The notes beneath the pieces were generated by a model. The model did not search any database. It was not told the DNA's origin and saw nothing but the letters and a program-made list of their open reading frames with translations. From Verrucomicrobiales bacterium (GTDB lineage Bacteria > Verrucomicrobiota > Verrucomicrobiia > Verrucomicrobiales > DEV007), in contig JAKMGR010000384.1 of assembly GCA_022424805.1 (NCBI GenBank), positions 1 to 9,124 of the forward strand: 9,124 nt of DNA, read 5' to 3'. How positions within the stretch are numbered: the first letter of the stretch is position 1; every line of letters starts with the position of its first letter. This document shows, one piece after another, positions 1-6,750 of this stretch. Made by a program: the position numbers and the translations under genes.

Positions 1-781
1 TGCGATATCGAATGCAAACTGGCTTCTTACCCTTTTCTCGCAAAAACTGGTAAAAAGCCTCTGTCTCAGGAAGAAATGTCTCACCCTCCGCCTCAGCGAG
101 CACGTCATCGACAGATTTCGTAGTGAGGTAGAGATTTCGGAAGGCTTCCTTGATTTCTTTCCTCGCAGCAGCACTGAATCCGGCTCGGCGAAGGCCAAGT
201 GCATTGACGCCTGCGACGTGGTTGATCCCGGCAGCCACCATCACGTAGGGAGGTATGTTGAGCGACATGCCTGCAAGTCCCTGTGCCATCACGTAGTCAC
301 CGATGCGAACGAACTGGTGGTAGGCCGATCCGCCGCCAAAAAAGCAGTGGTTTCCTATCTCGACATGGCCTGCGACGAGGACGTTGTTTGCCATTGTGTT
401 GTGATCTCCAATTTTAGAGTCGTGCCCGATATGGGCTCCATTCATCAGGAAATTGCCGTCTCCGAGAGTCGTTGTTCCCTCGGGATCGATGCTCCGGTGA
501 ATCGTGACGTATTCGCGAATAATGTTTTCCTTTCCCACTTCGACCCAGCTTGGGGTGTCCGGATCAAAGCCTCCGAATTGCGGATCCGCTCCAATCAATG
601 CTCCAGATCCGATTCGGCAATCGGCCCCGACCTTGCTGCGTTTGCGAATCTGCGCAGCGGCGTCGATCACGCTACGATCGCCAACTACAGCCTCGTCCTC
701 GATGACGGCAAAGGGTCCGATCGTGACATGGTCACCGATTTGGGCGGAAGGAGAAACGACTGCGTTAGGATGAATAGCCAT
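1..781 (-). CDS. lpxA: LpxA, acyl-ACP--UDP-N-acetylglucosamine O-acyltransferase (3' end cut by window edge)
   Basis: Catalyses the first step of lipid A synthesis in the cytoplasm: transfer of a 3-hydroxyacyl chain from acyl carrier protein to the 3-OH of UDP-GlcNAc. The reading frame is open from the ATG at 781 to the window edge (260 codons). It shows left-handed beta-helix hexapeptide repeats from residue 1 (start MAIHPNAVVSPSAQIGDHV) to about 190, then an alpha-helical C-terminal region. The active-site segment is NGAHIGHD, with H120 matching the catalytic His125 of E. coli LpxA; H139 and H155 match His144 and His160. E. coli LpxA has 262 residues, so only a few codons are probably missing. 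The N-terminus fits the family exactly, so the start is well supported although no Shine-Dalgarno is present. It lies 13 bases after radC and is probably co-transcribed with it. Family assignment is secure; the acyl chain length is inferred only. Confidence 0.96.
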   Translation of the reverse strand, partial: MAIHPNAVVSPSAQIGDHVTIGPFAVIEDEAVVGDRSVIDAAAQIRKRSKVGADCRIGSGALIGADPQFGGFDPDTPSWVEVGKENIIREYVTIHRSIDPEGTTTLGDGNFLMNGAHIGHDSKIGDHNTMANNVLVAGHVEIGNHCFFGGGSAYHQFVRIGDYVMAQGLAGMSLNIPPYVMVAAGINHVAGVNALGLRRAGFSAAARKEIKEAFRNLYLTTKSVDDVLAEAEGETFLPETEAFYQFLREKGKKPVCIRYR

Positions 782-794
782 GTTGGGCGGAATC

Positions 795-1490
795 TTACAT
801 AAGACCGGATTCTCGAAAGCTGAAATATGGTTCGTTCGCAGATTCCGAGTAACTGCCTATGATCATGTGATCTGTGAATTCAATGCCAACTGCTTCGCAG
901 GCAGACTGCATTCTTTTTGTGACGGAGTGATCTGCCTGGCTCGGCGAGGGATCGCCTGAGGGATGGTTGTGAACGAGAATGATCGCCATCGCGGCGTGGC
1001 TCAGTGCTTTGCGAAGAATCTCCGCCGGGTTGGCAAAAGACTCATTGCTCGTCCCTCGAAAGACTTCCGCGATGTGAATGAGTCGTTTTCGATGATTCAG
1101 CATGATGATGCGCACCGATTCTTGATCGAGAGACTGCATCTCCGGCCCCATGATCGCATAGACGTCCTCCGGACAGGTTATCGATTCTTCGCGGTAGGGT
1201 TCCCGGGCCAATCGGCGGCCGAATTCAAAGGTGGCCGCCAGTTGAGTCGCTTTGGCCGGGCCAATGCCATTGATCGTCATCAGTTCTTCCACCGATGCAC
1301 GGGAGAGATTTCGCAGGCTCCCGAAATGCTGGATCATTTCTCTGCCGAGATCGACCGCACTTCTCCCGGGGGTACCGGAGCCAAAGAATACGGCGAGAAT
1401 CTCGGCATCGCTGAGATAGGACGCGCCCTTTTCGGCGATTTTCTCACGAGGGCGCTCGTCTTCGGGAAGGTCTTTGATTCGGAGTGACAT
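795..1490 (-). CDS. radC: RadC family JAMM/MPN domain protein
   Basis: A 231-residue RadC (UPF0758) protein, matching the usual 220-230 residues. An N-terminal UPF0758 region begins MSLRIKDLPEDERPREK; a helix-hairpin-helix segment, INGIGPAKATQLA, lies at about 73-85. The C-terminal JAMM metalloprotease-like domain carries E142 and the zinc-binding set H174, H176 and D187 in HNHPSGDPSPSQAD, all intact, and ends SFRESGLM. Despite its name, a DNA-repair role is not established for this family; the domain suggests a zinc-dependent hydrolase acting on DNA-associated or protein substrates. The frame stays open upstream to an ATG at 1712, but that would add 74 residues unlike RadC and overlap the start of mnmE, so I chose the ATG at 1490. 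It is divergent from mnmE and followed after 13 bases by lpxA. Confidence 0.93.
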   Translation of the reverse strand: MSLRIKDLPEDERPREKIAEKGASYLSDAEILAVFFGSGTPGRSAVDLGREMIQHFGSLRNLSRASVEELMTINGIGPAKATQLAATFEFGRRLAREPYREESITCPEDVYAIMGPEMQSLDQESVRIIMLNHRKRLIHIAEVFRGTSNESFANPAEILRKALSHAAMAIILVHNHPSGDPSPSQADHSVTKRMQSACEAVGIEFTDHMIIGSYSESANEPYFSFRESGLM

Positions 1491-1641
1491 GGGAGGAGGC
1501 GCTATCTTGTCGATTTCGGCGCAATCTTGCAATGCGTTTTCCTCGTCTCGCATTCTCTTGGAGAACTGTTGCATTGAATCGATCCGGATTTCTAAAAATT
1601 CCTCTTCATTCTTCTCGAATCGCGATTTACCTATTCCCACT
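1491..1641. other. Divergent intergenic region between radC and mnmE
   Basis: These 151 bases lie between the chosen starts of two divergent genes and should hold the promoters of both. I could not pick a convincing -35/-10 pair: the best plus-strand candidate is TTGCAT (about 1570) with TCTAAA 16 bases later, which is weak. Both flanking frames remain open through the region, so the boundaries depend on the start choices for radC (1490) and mnmE (1642). Confidence 0.5.
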
Positions 1642-2988
1642 TTGAACTCTACGCCGACCATCGTAGCCATCGCATCGCCACCCGGCGTCGGAGCCGTTGC
1701 GCTTTTGCGCATGAGTGGACCTGATGCAGCGGAACTTGTCGGTTCTGTGTTTCAGGGGAGAAAGCGTGGCCGCTGGCAGCCAAGGACCCAGCATCTCGGG
1801 TCCATCGTCGATGTCAGTGGGGAAACTATCGATGAAGTGCTGCTGACCTGGTTCCCGGCACCTGCCAGTTTTACCGGGGAAGAGATCGTCGAGATCGCCT
1901 GTCACGGAGGCGTCGTCGTTACGAAGAGGTTGCTCGATCGACTTCTCGAAGTCGGCGCAGAGCCAGCCGAGCCGGGGGAGTTTTCCCGCCGGGCTTTTGA
2001 AAATGGAAGGATCGATCTAACCCAGGCCGAGGCCATCATGGATCTGATTTCGGCCCAGACCGAGCTGGCAGCACGAGCTGCGAATGAACAACTCGCCGGG
2101 CGACTCGGGAAAGCTCTCGAAGCCATCCGTCAGGATCTCATTGGACTGACCGCTCACCTCGAGGCCTACATTGATTTTCCGGAAGAAGATATCGACCCCG
2201 ATTCGTCCGAGGTGTTGGAGAATCGGGGCAAAGCGATTCTTCAAGCCATTGAGAAGCTGCTCGAAACCGCCGACCAGGGAAGAATTCTACGGGAAGGATT
2301 GCGCACCGTGATTGCCGGCGCACCGAATGCGGGAAAATCAAGTCTGCTCAATCTGTTGCTCGGTTTTGACCGGGCCATCGTGAACGAACAGGCTGGAACG
2401 ACGCGTGATACGATCGAGGAAGTCATCAATCTCGAAGGGATACCGATTCGCCTGATCGACACCGCCGGGATTCGGGATAGTTCTGAGGCAATCGAGAGAC
2501 AGGGGATCGAGCGGAGTCGAGAGCAGATATCTCGGGCCGAGTTGATTCTTCAGGTCATTGACGGCAGTGCTCCAGCATCTGAAGCGGATGCCGTCGAGAT
2601 TTCCGAAGGTTCGAGGGTGCTGCGAATTCTCAACAAGTCGGACCTTTCCCTCCATCCTGATTGGAAGGGGATAGAGGCAATTTCCCTATCCTGCCATTCC
2701 GAGAATGCAGCGGAGGAAATTCGAAGGCATCTGCACGATTTCCTCACAAAAAAGGGTGCTGTTTCCAGCGCCAGTCTCACGGCAATCAACGCGAGGCACC
2801 AGCATTGCCTCTCCCGGGCGAAGAAGAATGCAGAGCGAGCCCTCGAGAACCTTGCCGCCGGAGAATCCCCTGAGTTCATCGCTCTCGATCTACGAGCTGC
2901 TCTCGATGCCGTAGGAGATGTGATCGGCAAGACCGATGTGGAGGAGATCCTTGAGGAGATCTTTTCTACTTTCTGTATAGGGAAGTGA
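1642..2988 (+). CDS. mnmE: MnmE (TrmE), tRNA uridine-5-carboxymethylaminomethyl modification GTPase
   Basis: With MnmG, this GTPase installs the carboxymethylaminomethyl group at C5 of U34 in certain tRNAs. It has an N-terminal folate-binding domain (residues 1 to about 120, with TIVAIASPPGVGAVALLRMSG), a helical domain, and an inserted G domain: G1 GAPNAGKS at 226-233, G2 TTRDT at 253-257, G3 DTAG at 273-276, G4 NKSD at 331-334. The C-terminal signature CIGK is intact, including the catalytic cysteine. I start it at TTG 1642 because this puts NSTPTIVAIASPP at the N-terminus as in the family and gives 448 residues (E. coli MnmE has 454). The only in-frame ATGs, at 1474 and 1489, would add more than 50 non-conserved residues and overlap radC. 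Product very secure; exact start moderately so. Confidence 0.95.
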   Translation: MNSTPTIVAIASPPGVGAVALLRMSGPDAAELVGSVFQGRKRGRWQPRTQHLGSIVDVSGETIDEVLLTWFPAPASFTGEEIVEIACHGGVVVTKRLLDRLLEVGAEPAEPGEFSRRAFENGRIDLTQAEAIMDLISAQTELAARAANEQLAGRLGKALEAIRQDLIGLTAHLEAYIDFPEEDIDPDSSEVLENRGKAILQAIEKLLETADQGRILREGLRTVIAGAPNAGKSSLLNLLLGFDRAIVNEQAGTTRDTIEEVINLEGIPIRLIDTAGIRDSSEAIERQGIERSREQISRAELILQVIDGSAPASEADAVEISEGSRVLRILNKSDLSLHPDWKGIEAISLSCHSENAAEEIRRHLHDFLTKKGAVSSASLTAINARHQHCLSRAKKNAERALENLAAGESPEFIALDLRAALDAVGDVIGKTDVEEILEEIFSTFCIGK

Positions 2989-3010
2989 GTAGGTTGGTTT
3001 TTCCTCTTTT
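2966..3010 (+). terminator. Possible weak terminator at the end of mnmE
   Basis: CTACT (2966-2970) can pair with AGTAG (2988-2992) around the mnmE stop codon; an alternative pairing is ACTTTC with GGGAAGT. A T-rich stretch follows (TTTTT at 2998-3002, TTTT at 3007-3010). The stem is short and AT-rich and there is a gap before the T run, so this is only a candidate. No better one is seen for mnmE. Confidence 0.25.
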
Positions 3011-3165
3011 GGATTCTGAAATCGCCCGTCGAAATCCCGATGAGTGATATGAGGAGGCGAATAGCGGGCAGCCGAACCTAAGCCAACTGGGTCACATGAT
3101 GCACCCGATAGGGGAAGGTCAGTGACTGAACCCGATTGGGTCTCGATATTTCCTTCGCCACTAAC
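2989..3165. other. Non-coding spacer downstream of mnmE
   Basis: I see no coding region in this stretch on either strand. It contains two similar short dyads, CCCGATAGGG (3104-3113) and CCCGATTGGG (3131-3140), 27 bases apart, and a small palindrome TCAGTGACTGA between them. They could fold in a 3' untranslated region, but the arms are only 3-5 bases long. Confidence 0.4.
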
Positions 3166-3194
3166 GGAAAACGCCGGACCTTCCGGCCCGGCGT
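3166..3194 (-). terminator. Intrinsic terminator of the DUF1549/DUF1501 operon
   Basis: Read on the minus strand, ACGCCGGGCC, loop GGAA, GGTCCGGCGT forms a 10-bp GC-rich stem with one G-T wobble, followed directly by TTTTCC. It lies 24 bases after the DUF1501 stop codon. The opposite strand lacks a T run, so the terminator acts on the leftward transcript. Confidence 0.85.
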
Positions 3195-3218
3195 CTTCGG
3201 AAAATATGTCGGTAAGAA

Positions 3219-4484
3219 TCAGGCTCCAAAAAGCTTGGTAACCGGCTTGCCTTTGTCGGCAAAGGTGAAAGGACGCTGAGTCGGGGAATAGACTGTCTCT
3301 TCGAGAGGCAATCCGAGTCCGTATCCGATCGTTGCGAGGAAGTCCTCTGGCGTGACTGGATCGCTCTTGACCTTCTTACCGCTACCGTCGGTGGCACCGT
3401 AGACGGTTCCGCCTTTGATGCCGCCCCCAGCCAGAACGCAGGAGTAGGCTGCAGGATAGTGGTCACGTCCAGCGTTCATGTTGATATCGGGAGTTCGTCC
3501 GAACTCAGTTCCGATAGCCACGAGCGTCGTTTCGAGAAGTCCTTTGGACTCGAGGTCCTTGAGGAGAGTTGCGACGGCTTTGTCGAGCTCAGGAAGCTTG
3601 TTGGCTGTACCTGTGCTCACGTCGACGTGCATGTCCCATCCGCCGGAGATCACCTCAACAACGCGAACGCCGTTTTCAACGAGTCTGCGTGCGAGAAGGC
3701 AACCTTGTCCGAGTCGGCCCGTGCCATAGTCGGAAGCATTGGATTCTCCGGAAATATCGAAGGCGGAAAGCTCGTCACTCTTAAGAAGCTTGTTGGCCTG
3801 GTTGTAGTATTCGACGTAGGACTCGGGTCCGCTGTATTTGAACTTGCTGACGAACTGCTGACCGAGCTTGGAAGCCATTTCCATGCGACGATCAAAACGA
3901 TCACCGGCAACAGCGAGGTCCGTATTCGGAACTCCACCACTTGGATCAGCGATTGGCAGAGGTGAGAGGCGCGGCTCCATGAATCCAGCGTTAGAAGAAC
4001 TCTGGCCAACAACAACCGAATCAGGGAGGACTCGGCCGCTTTCTCCGAGAAGAGTCGCTGCCCAAGGACCCACGGTAGGGTGCACGATGGTGGCGCGTTT
4101 CTCGTAGCCGGTCCGCATGATGTATTGGCCCTGTTCGTGAGCTCCCTGTGTCGAGGACATGGAGTTGATCACGGCAAGCTTGTCGGCCTGCTTCGCGAGC
4201 TCCTTCATGTGCATGCCCATTTTCATTTTGTCGACAGGAGTGTCAAGCAGCTCGGTATTGCCCATAACGCCGCTGTTTTTCTTGGCGTCAAAGGTATCGA
4301 GGTGAGTCATGCCTCCGGAGAGGTAGATATAGATGAGGTTCTTGGCTGTGCCGCCTTCCGCTTTCAAATTGCGGGGGAGGAATGGCACGCTGAGTCCGAC
4401 TCCGAGAGACAGCTTAGCTGACATCTCCATGAAGTAGCGACGGCTGAGGGAATCTTTACCGGCGAGTTCTGCGATATGGTCCAT
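3219..4484 (-). CDS. DUF1501 family protein with Tat-type N-terminus
   Basis: A 421-residue DUF1501 protein (PF07394, alkaline phosphatase/sulfatase-like superfamily), very common in planctomycetes and verrucomicrobia; its substrate is unknown to me. The N-terminus carries a twin-arginine motif (SRRYFM, arginines 15-16) followed by a hydrophobic stretch, suggesting folded export by Tat. Family landmarks in order are YLSGGMTHLDTFDAK (54-68), GGWDMH (281-286), GTEFGRTP (325-332), GRDHYP (339-344) and LAGGGIKGGTVYGATD (351-366); the Asp and His residues in these motifs are candidate metal ligands by analogy with the superfamily. It begins 54 bases after the DUF1549/DUF1553 gene and is followed by a strong terminator, so it is the last gene of that operon. 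The ATG at 4484 leaves the usual short lead before the twin arginines. Family secure, activity unknown. Confidence 0.93.
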   Translation of the reverse strand: MDHIAELAGKDSLSRRYFMEMSAKLSLGVGLSVPFLPRNLKAEGGTAKNLIYIYLSGGMTHLDTFDAKKNSGVMGNTELLDTPVDKMKMGMHMKELAKQADKLAVINSMSSTQGAHEQGQYIMRTGYEKRATIVHPTVGPWAATLLGESGRVLPDSVVVGQSSSNAGFMEPRLSPLPIADPSGGVPNTDLAVAGDRFDRRMEMASKLGQQFVSKFKYSGPESYVEYYNQANKLLKSDELSAFDISGESNASDYGTGRLGQGCLLARRLVENGVRVVEVISGGWDMHVDVSTGTANKLPELDKAVATLLKDLESKGLLETTLVAIGTEFGRTPDINMNAGRDHYPAAYSCVLAGGGIKGGTVYGATDGSGKKVKSDPVTPEDFLATIGYGLGLPLEETVYSPTQRPFTFADKGKPVTKLFGA

Positions 4485-4538
4485 AGATTAGTTAGGGTGG
4501 ATGGTTTTTGGGTGCGGTATTTTCTTTCGGTGGTCGGA

Positions 4539-6614
4539 TTACTGAATGAAGAGAAACTCAGGGCTGTTCATGAGTGCCCAGGCAAGGTCGCTGATGCCAT
4601 CGTCGCCGTAGTCCTCGATCATCCCCATGCCAAGATCGAGTTCCTCTCGGGTGGGGAAGCGATTGAGCAGGGTATGAAATATGCCGCGAACTTTGTCATC
4701 GGGTCCATCAAATTCTTCCATATCGTCGACAACCTTGGAGGAAAGACCGGTCAGGCGCGTCGTTACGGTTCCGTTCATCAGTGCAAGCACCTGTGGGACG
4801 GAACCGTCGAAGTTGTGTTCGTCAGTGATACGGCGATCAGACTGGCCGAAGGTGTCGAGCATGGATGCAGCTGGCGCGGGCTGAGGCAGCTCGGAGGCAC
4901 GAAGCTCGGAATCGCTGAAGATAGTAGGGGACATGCTGCCTCCCTCTTCTTCCGAAATCATCGCCATGCCCATGCGACTGCCACGGGCGCTTTGCCACAT
5001 TTCATAGTGCTCCCAGACGTCATCATTGGATGCAGTCTGGAAATCGATGTTGAGGATCTTCTTGTAAAAGGATCCGTCCGGACCCTGCTTTTCGTCAATC
5101 TCGGATCCGTGTGCGAGAACCATCATGGAATCCCAGGCCTGCTCAGCACGCATGCGGCGAAGGACCGGGCCCTCGAAGAAATACTTCTCTGCCCAGTCCG
5201 GCTCTTCCGCAGTCGCAATCGACTGGTAAGCGCGTGTGTTGTAGAGAATGCGCATGAATTCTCGCAGGTCGTAATTGACGCGCTTCATCTCGCTGGTGAT
5301 GAACTTCAGCACGTCTGGCTGAGCTGATCCGCGGATCATGTCATCACTGAAATCGTTGACCGGAATTAGGTGGGCGCGTCCGAAGGCTCGCTCCCACATG
5401 CGGTTGGCAATGACAAGTGCGAAACGCGGGTTATTAGGACCAATGAGCCATTCTGCAATCGCTTCGCGGCGAGTTTTTCCGCCCTTCTTGGCGGCATCAC
5501 CGATGAGGGTGCGCGGGTTGGCAACCTCGTTTGGTTTTCCGCCGCTTCCACGGAAGTCATGGGGAAGAATGGTCTCGAGTCCTTCGTTGTCGGTGACGTT
5601 CCAGCCCAGTGCACCCACAAAGAAGCGGAACTCGTTGCTGTTCTGGTCACGTGGAACGATGCCCTTGGTGTTCTCAGCCCACTTCATGAACTGGTTGCGC
5701 CAGCCTTCCGGAGCATTCGGCATTTCGATGGAAGCTCCGCCCATCATGGCTGAGCTGGGACGATATCCGAGAGAACGTTGTGTATTTCCGAAGAAAGCGG
5801 CCATTTCGTAGAAGTCGCTCTGGGTCCACTCGTCGAAGGGGTGGTCGTGGCACTGGGCACAGGAAACGTCGATGCCGAGCATGACCTGACCGAAGTTGGC
5901 AAATGCGTCGAACTCCATTCCGGTGTCGCGGAGCAGGAATCCAGCTGCTGGATTCTGTCCGACATTGCCCTCAGCCGTGATCATCTCATGAATGAGTTCA
6001 TGGTAGGGTGTATTAGCTTCAAGTTGATCGCGCCACCAGTTAACGTAGGGGTCCATGCGGACTCCATTGTTGAAGTCGCTCGCGTGGAGGCGATACATGT
6101 CAGCAAAGTAGTTAAACATATGAGAAGCAAATCCGCGGGAGAGGAGCAGTTCATCGATAAGTGCTTCACGCTTGTCCGCGCGGGCGCTGTCGGCAAACTC
6201 CTTGAATTCTTCGCGGGTCGGGATGCGTCCAGTGATGTCGAGGTAAACTCGGCGAACGAAGAGATCGTCGGGAAGCGGCTCGTTGAATGAGGAGAAGCCT
6301 TCTTTTTTCAATCCAGCGGCGAGCAGGGCATCAATTTTGCGAGCAGAAGCCTTGGTGTAGGAGTCATCACCAATGCGATTAAGTCGTTCAGCTGCTTCCT
6401 GATCGGCTTTGATAAAGCGTTCCTTCGGGACGGCAATCTCTTTGCCGTTGGGCATTTTGAACTTGTAGCTATCACCTTCGATTCCGAGGAAGATAGCCTG
6501 GAGAGGCTTTCCGTCTGTGCTGGTCCAGGTTCTGGCTTCAGCGGAAGAGGCGAAGAAACAAAGCGCCAAAGAGAGGGCGGAGAGGGTCTTCAGTGAGGTT
6601 TTAATGGATTTCAT
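4539..6614 (-). CDS. Exported SHD1-DUF1549-DUF1553 domain protein
   Basis: A 691-residue protein of the planctomycete/verrucomicrobial 'PSD1-type' group. A Sec signal peptide (1 to about 27, ending SSAEA) is followed by an SHD1-like domain (about 28-75, with RTWTSTDGKPLQAIFLG). DUF1549 follows (about 92-280), with RRVYLDITGRIPTREEF and a single CAQCH at 252-256 in VSCAQCHDHPFDEWTQ; this could bind heme c or a metal, but the motif is common in the family and attachment is not shown. DUF1553 occupies about 380-690 (RREAIAEWLIGPNNPRFALVIANRMW and following). The usual N-terminal cytochrome-like PSCyt1 domain is absent. A Met/Ser/Glu-rich linker lies near 548-585. It is the first gene of a two-gene operon with DUF1501, behind its own promoter. 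Molecular function is unknown; a periplasmic or envelope location is inferred. Confidence 0.93.
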   Translation of the reverse strand: MKSIKTSLKTLSALSLALCFFASSAEARTWTSTDGKPLQAIFLGIEGDSYKFKMPNGKEIAVPKERFIKADQEAAERLNRIGDDSYTKASARKIDALLAAGLKKEGFSSFNEPLPDDLFVRRVYLDITGRIPTREEFKEFADSARADKREALIDELLLSRGFASHMFNYFADMYRLHASDFNNGVRMDPYVNWWRDQLEANTPYHELIHEMITAEGNVGQNPAAGFLLRDTGMEFDAFANFGQVMLGIDVSCAQCHDHPFDEWTQSDFYEMAAFFGNTQRSLGYRPSSAMMGGASIEMPNAPEGWRNQFMKWAENTKGIVPRDQNSNEFRFFVGALGWNVTDNEGLETILPHDFRGSGGKPNEVANPRTLIGDAAKKGGKTRREAIAEWLIGPNNPRFALVIANRMWERAFGRAHLIPVNDFSDDMIRGSAQPDVLKFITSEMKRVNYDLREFMRILYNTRAYQSIATAEEPDWAEKYFFEGPVLRRMRAEQAWDSMMVLAHGSEIDEKQGPDGSFYKKILNIDFQTASNDDVWEHYEMWQSARGSRMGMAMISEEEGGSMSPTIFSDSELRASELPQPAPAASMLDTFGQSDRRITDEHNFDGSVPQVLALMNGTVTTRLTGLSSKVVDDMEEFDGPDDKVRGIFHTLLNRFPTREELDLGMGMIEDYGDDGISDLAWALMNSPEFLFIQ

Positions 6615-6643
6615 AGATAGCGGAATACTTCGATATTCAATAA

Positions 6644-6672
6644 GATATATCGTTTCGACACGAAAATGTCAC
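6644..6672 (-). promoter_or_regulatory. Sigma-70-like promoter for the DUF1549/DUF1501 operon
   Basis: On the minus strand, GTGACA (6667-6672; five of six bases match TTGACA) is followed after exactly 17 bases by TATATC (6644-6649; four of six match TATAAT). This predicts a transcript starting near 6636, about 20 bases before the ATG at 6614. An A/T-rich stretch just upstream (about 6683-6715) could act as an UP element. The heptamer GAAACGA occurs at 6676-6682 and again at 6650-6656, flanking the -35 box. Confidence 0.6.
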
Positions 6673-6750
6673 GTCTCGTTTCAAAAAATACGAAAATTTT
6701 GGTGCTCTTTTTTACCGGGATTTCCGAAACATCGGATCGAATTGATCCTT

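Noticed and set aside
218..802. Plus-strand open frame of 194 codons opposite lpxA
   Set aside because: The minus strand encodes an unmistakable LpxA through the whole stretch.
963..1487. Plus-strand open frame of 174 codons opposite radC
   Set aside because: It overlaps the conserved HhH and JAMM coding sequence on the other strand, and its translation resembles nothing.
1491..1712. 74-residue N-terminal extension of RadC
   Set aside because: It is outside the family length, overlaps the mnmE N-terminus, and contains no RadC-like sequence.
4476..5327. Long plus-strand open frame (283 codons) opposite the DUF1549/DUF1553 gene
   Set aside because: It is antisense to a clearly conserved multidomain protein, its translation shows no recognisable domain, and it arises from codon bias on the opposite strand.
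5778..6290. Plus-strand open frame of 170 codons
   Set aside because: It lies entirely antisense to the conserved DUF1549 region that includes the CAQCH motif, with no family resemblance.
6715..6750. Hairpins GGATC/GATCC and TCCGA/TCGGA after the PQQ gene as a terminator
   Set aside because: The stems are only 5 bp and no T run follows in the direction of transcription, so termination is not supported; readthrough into the next operon remains possible.
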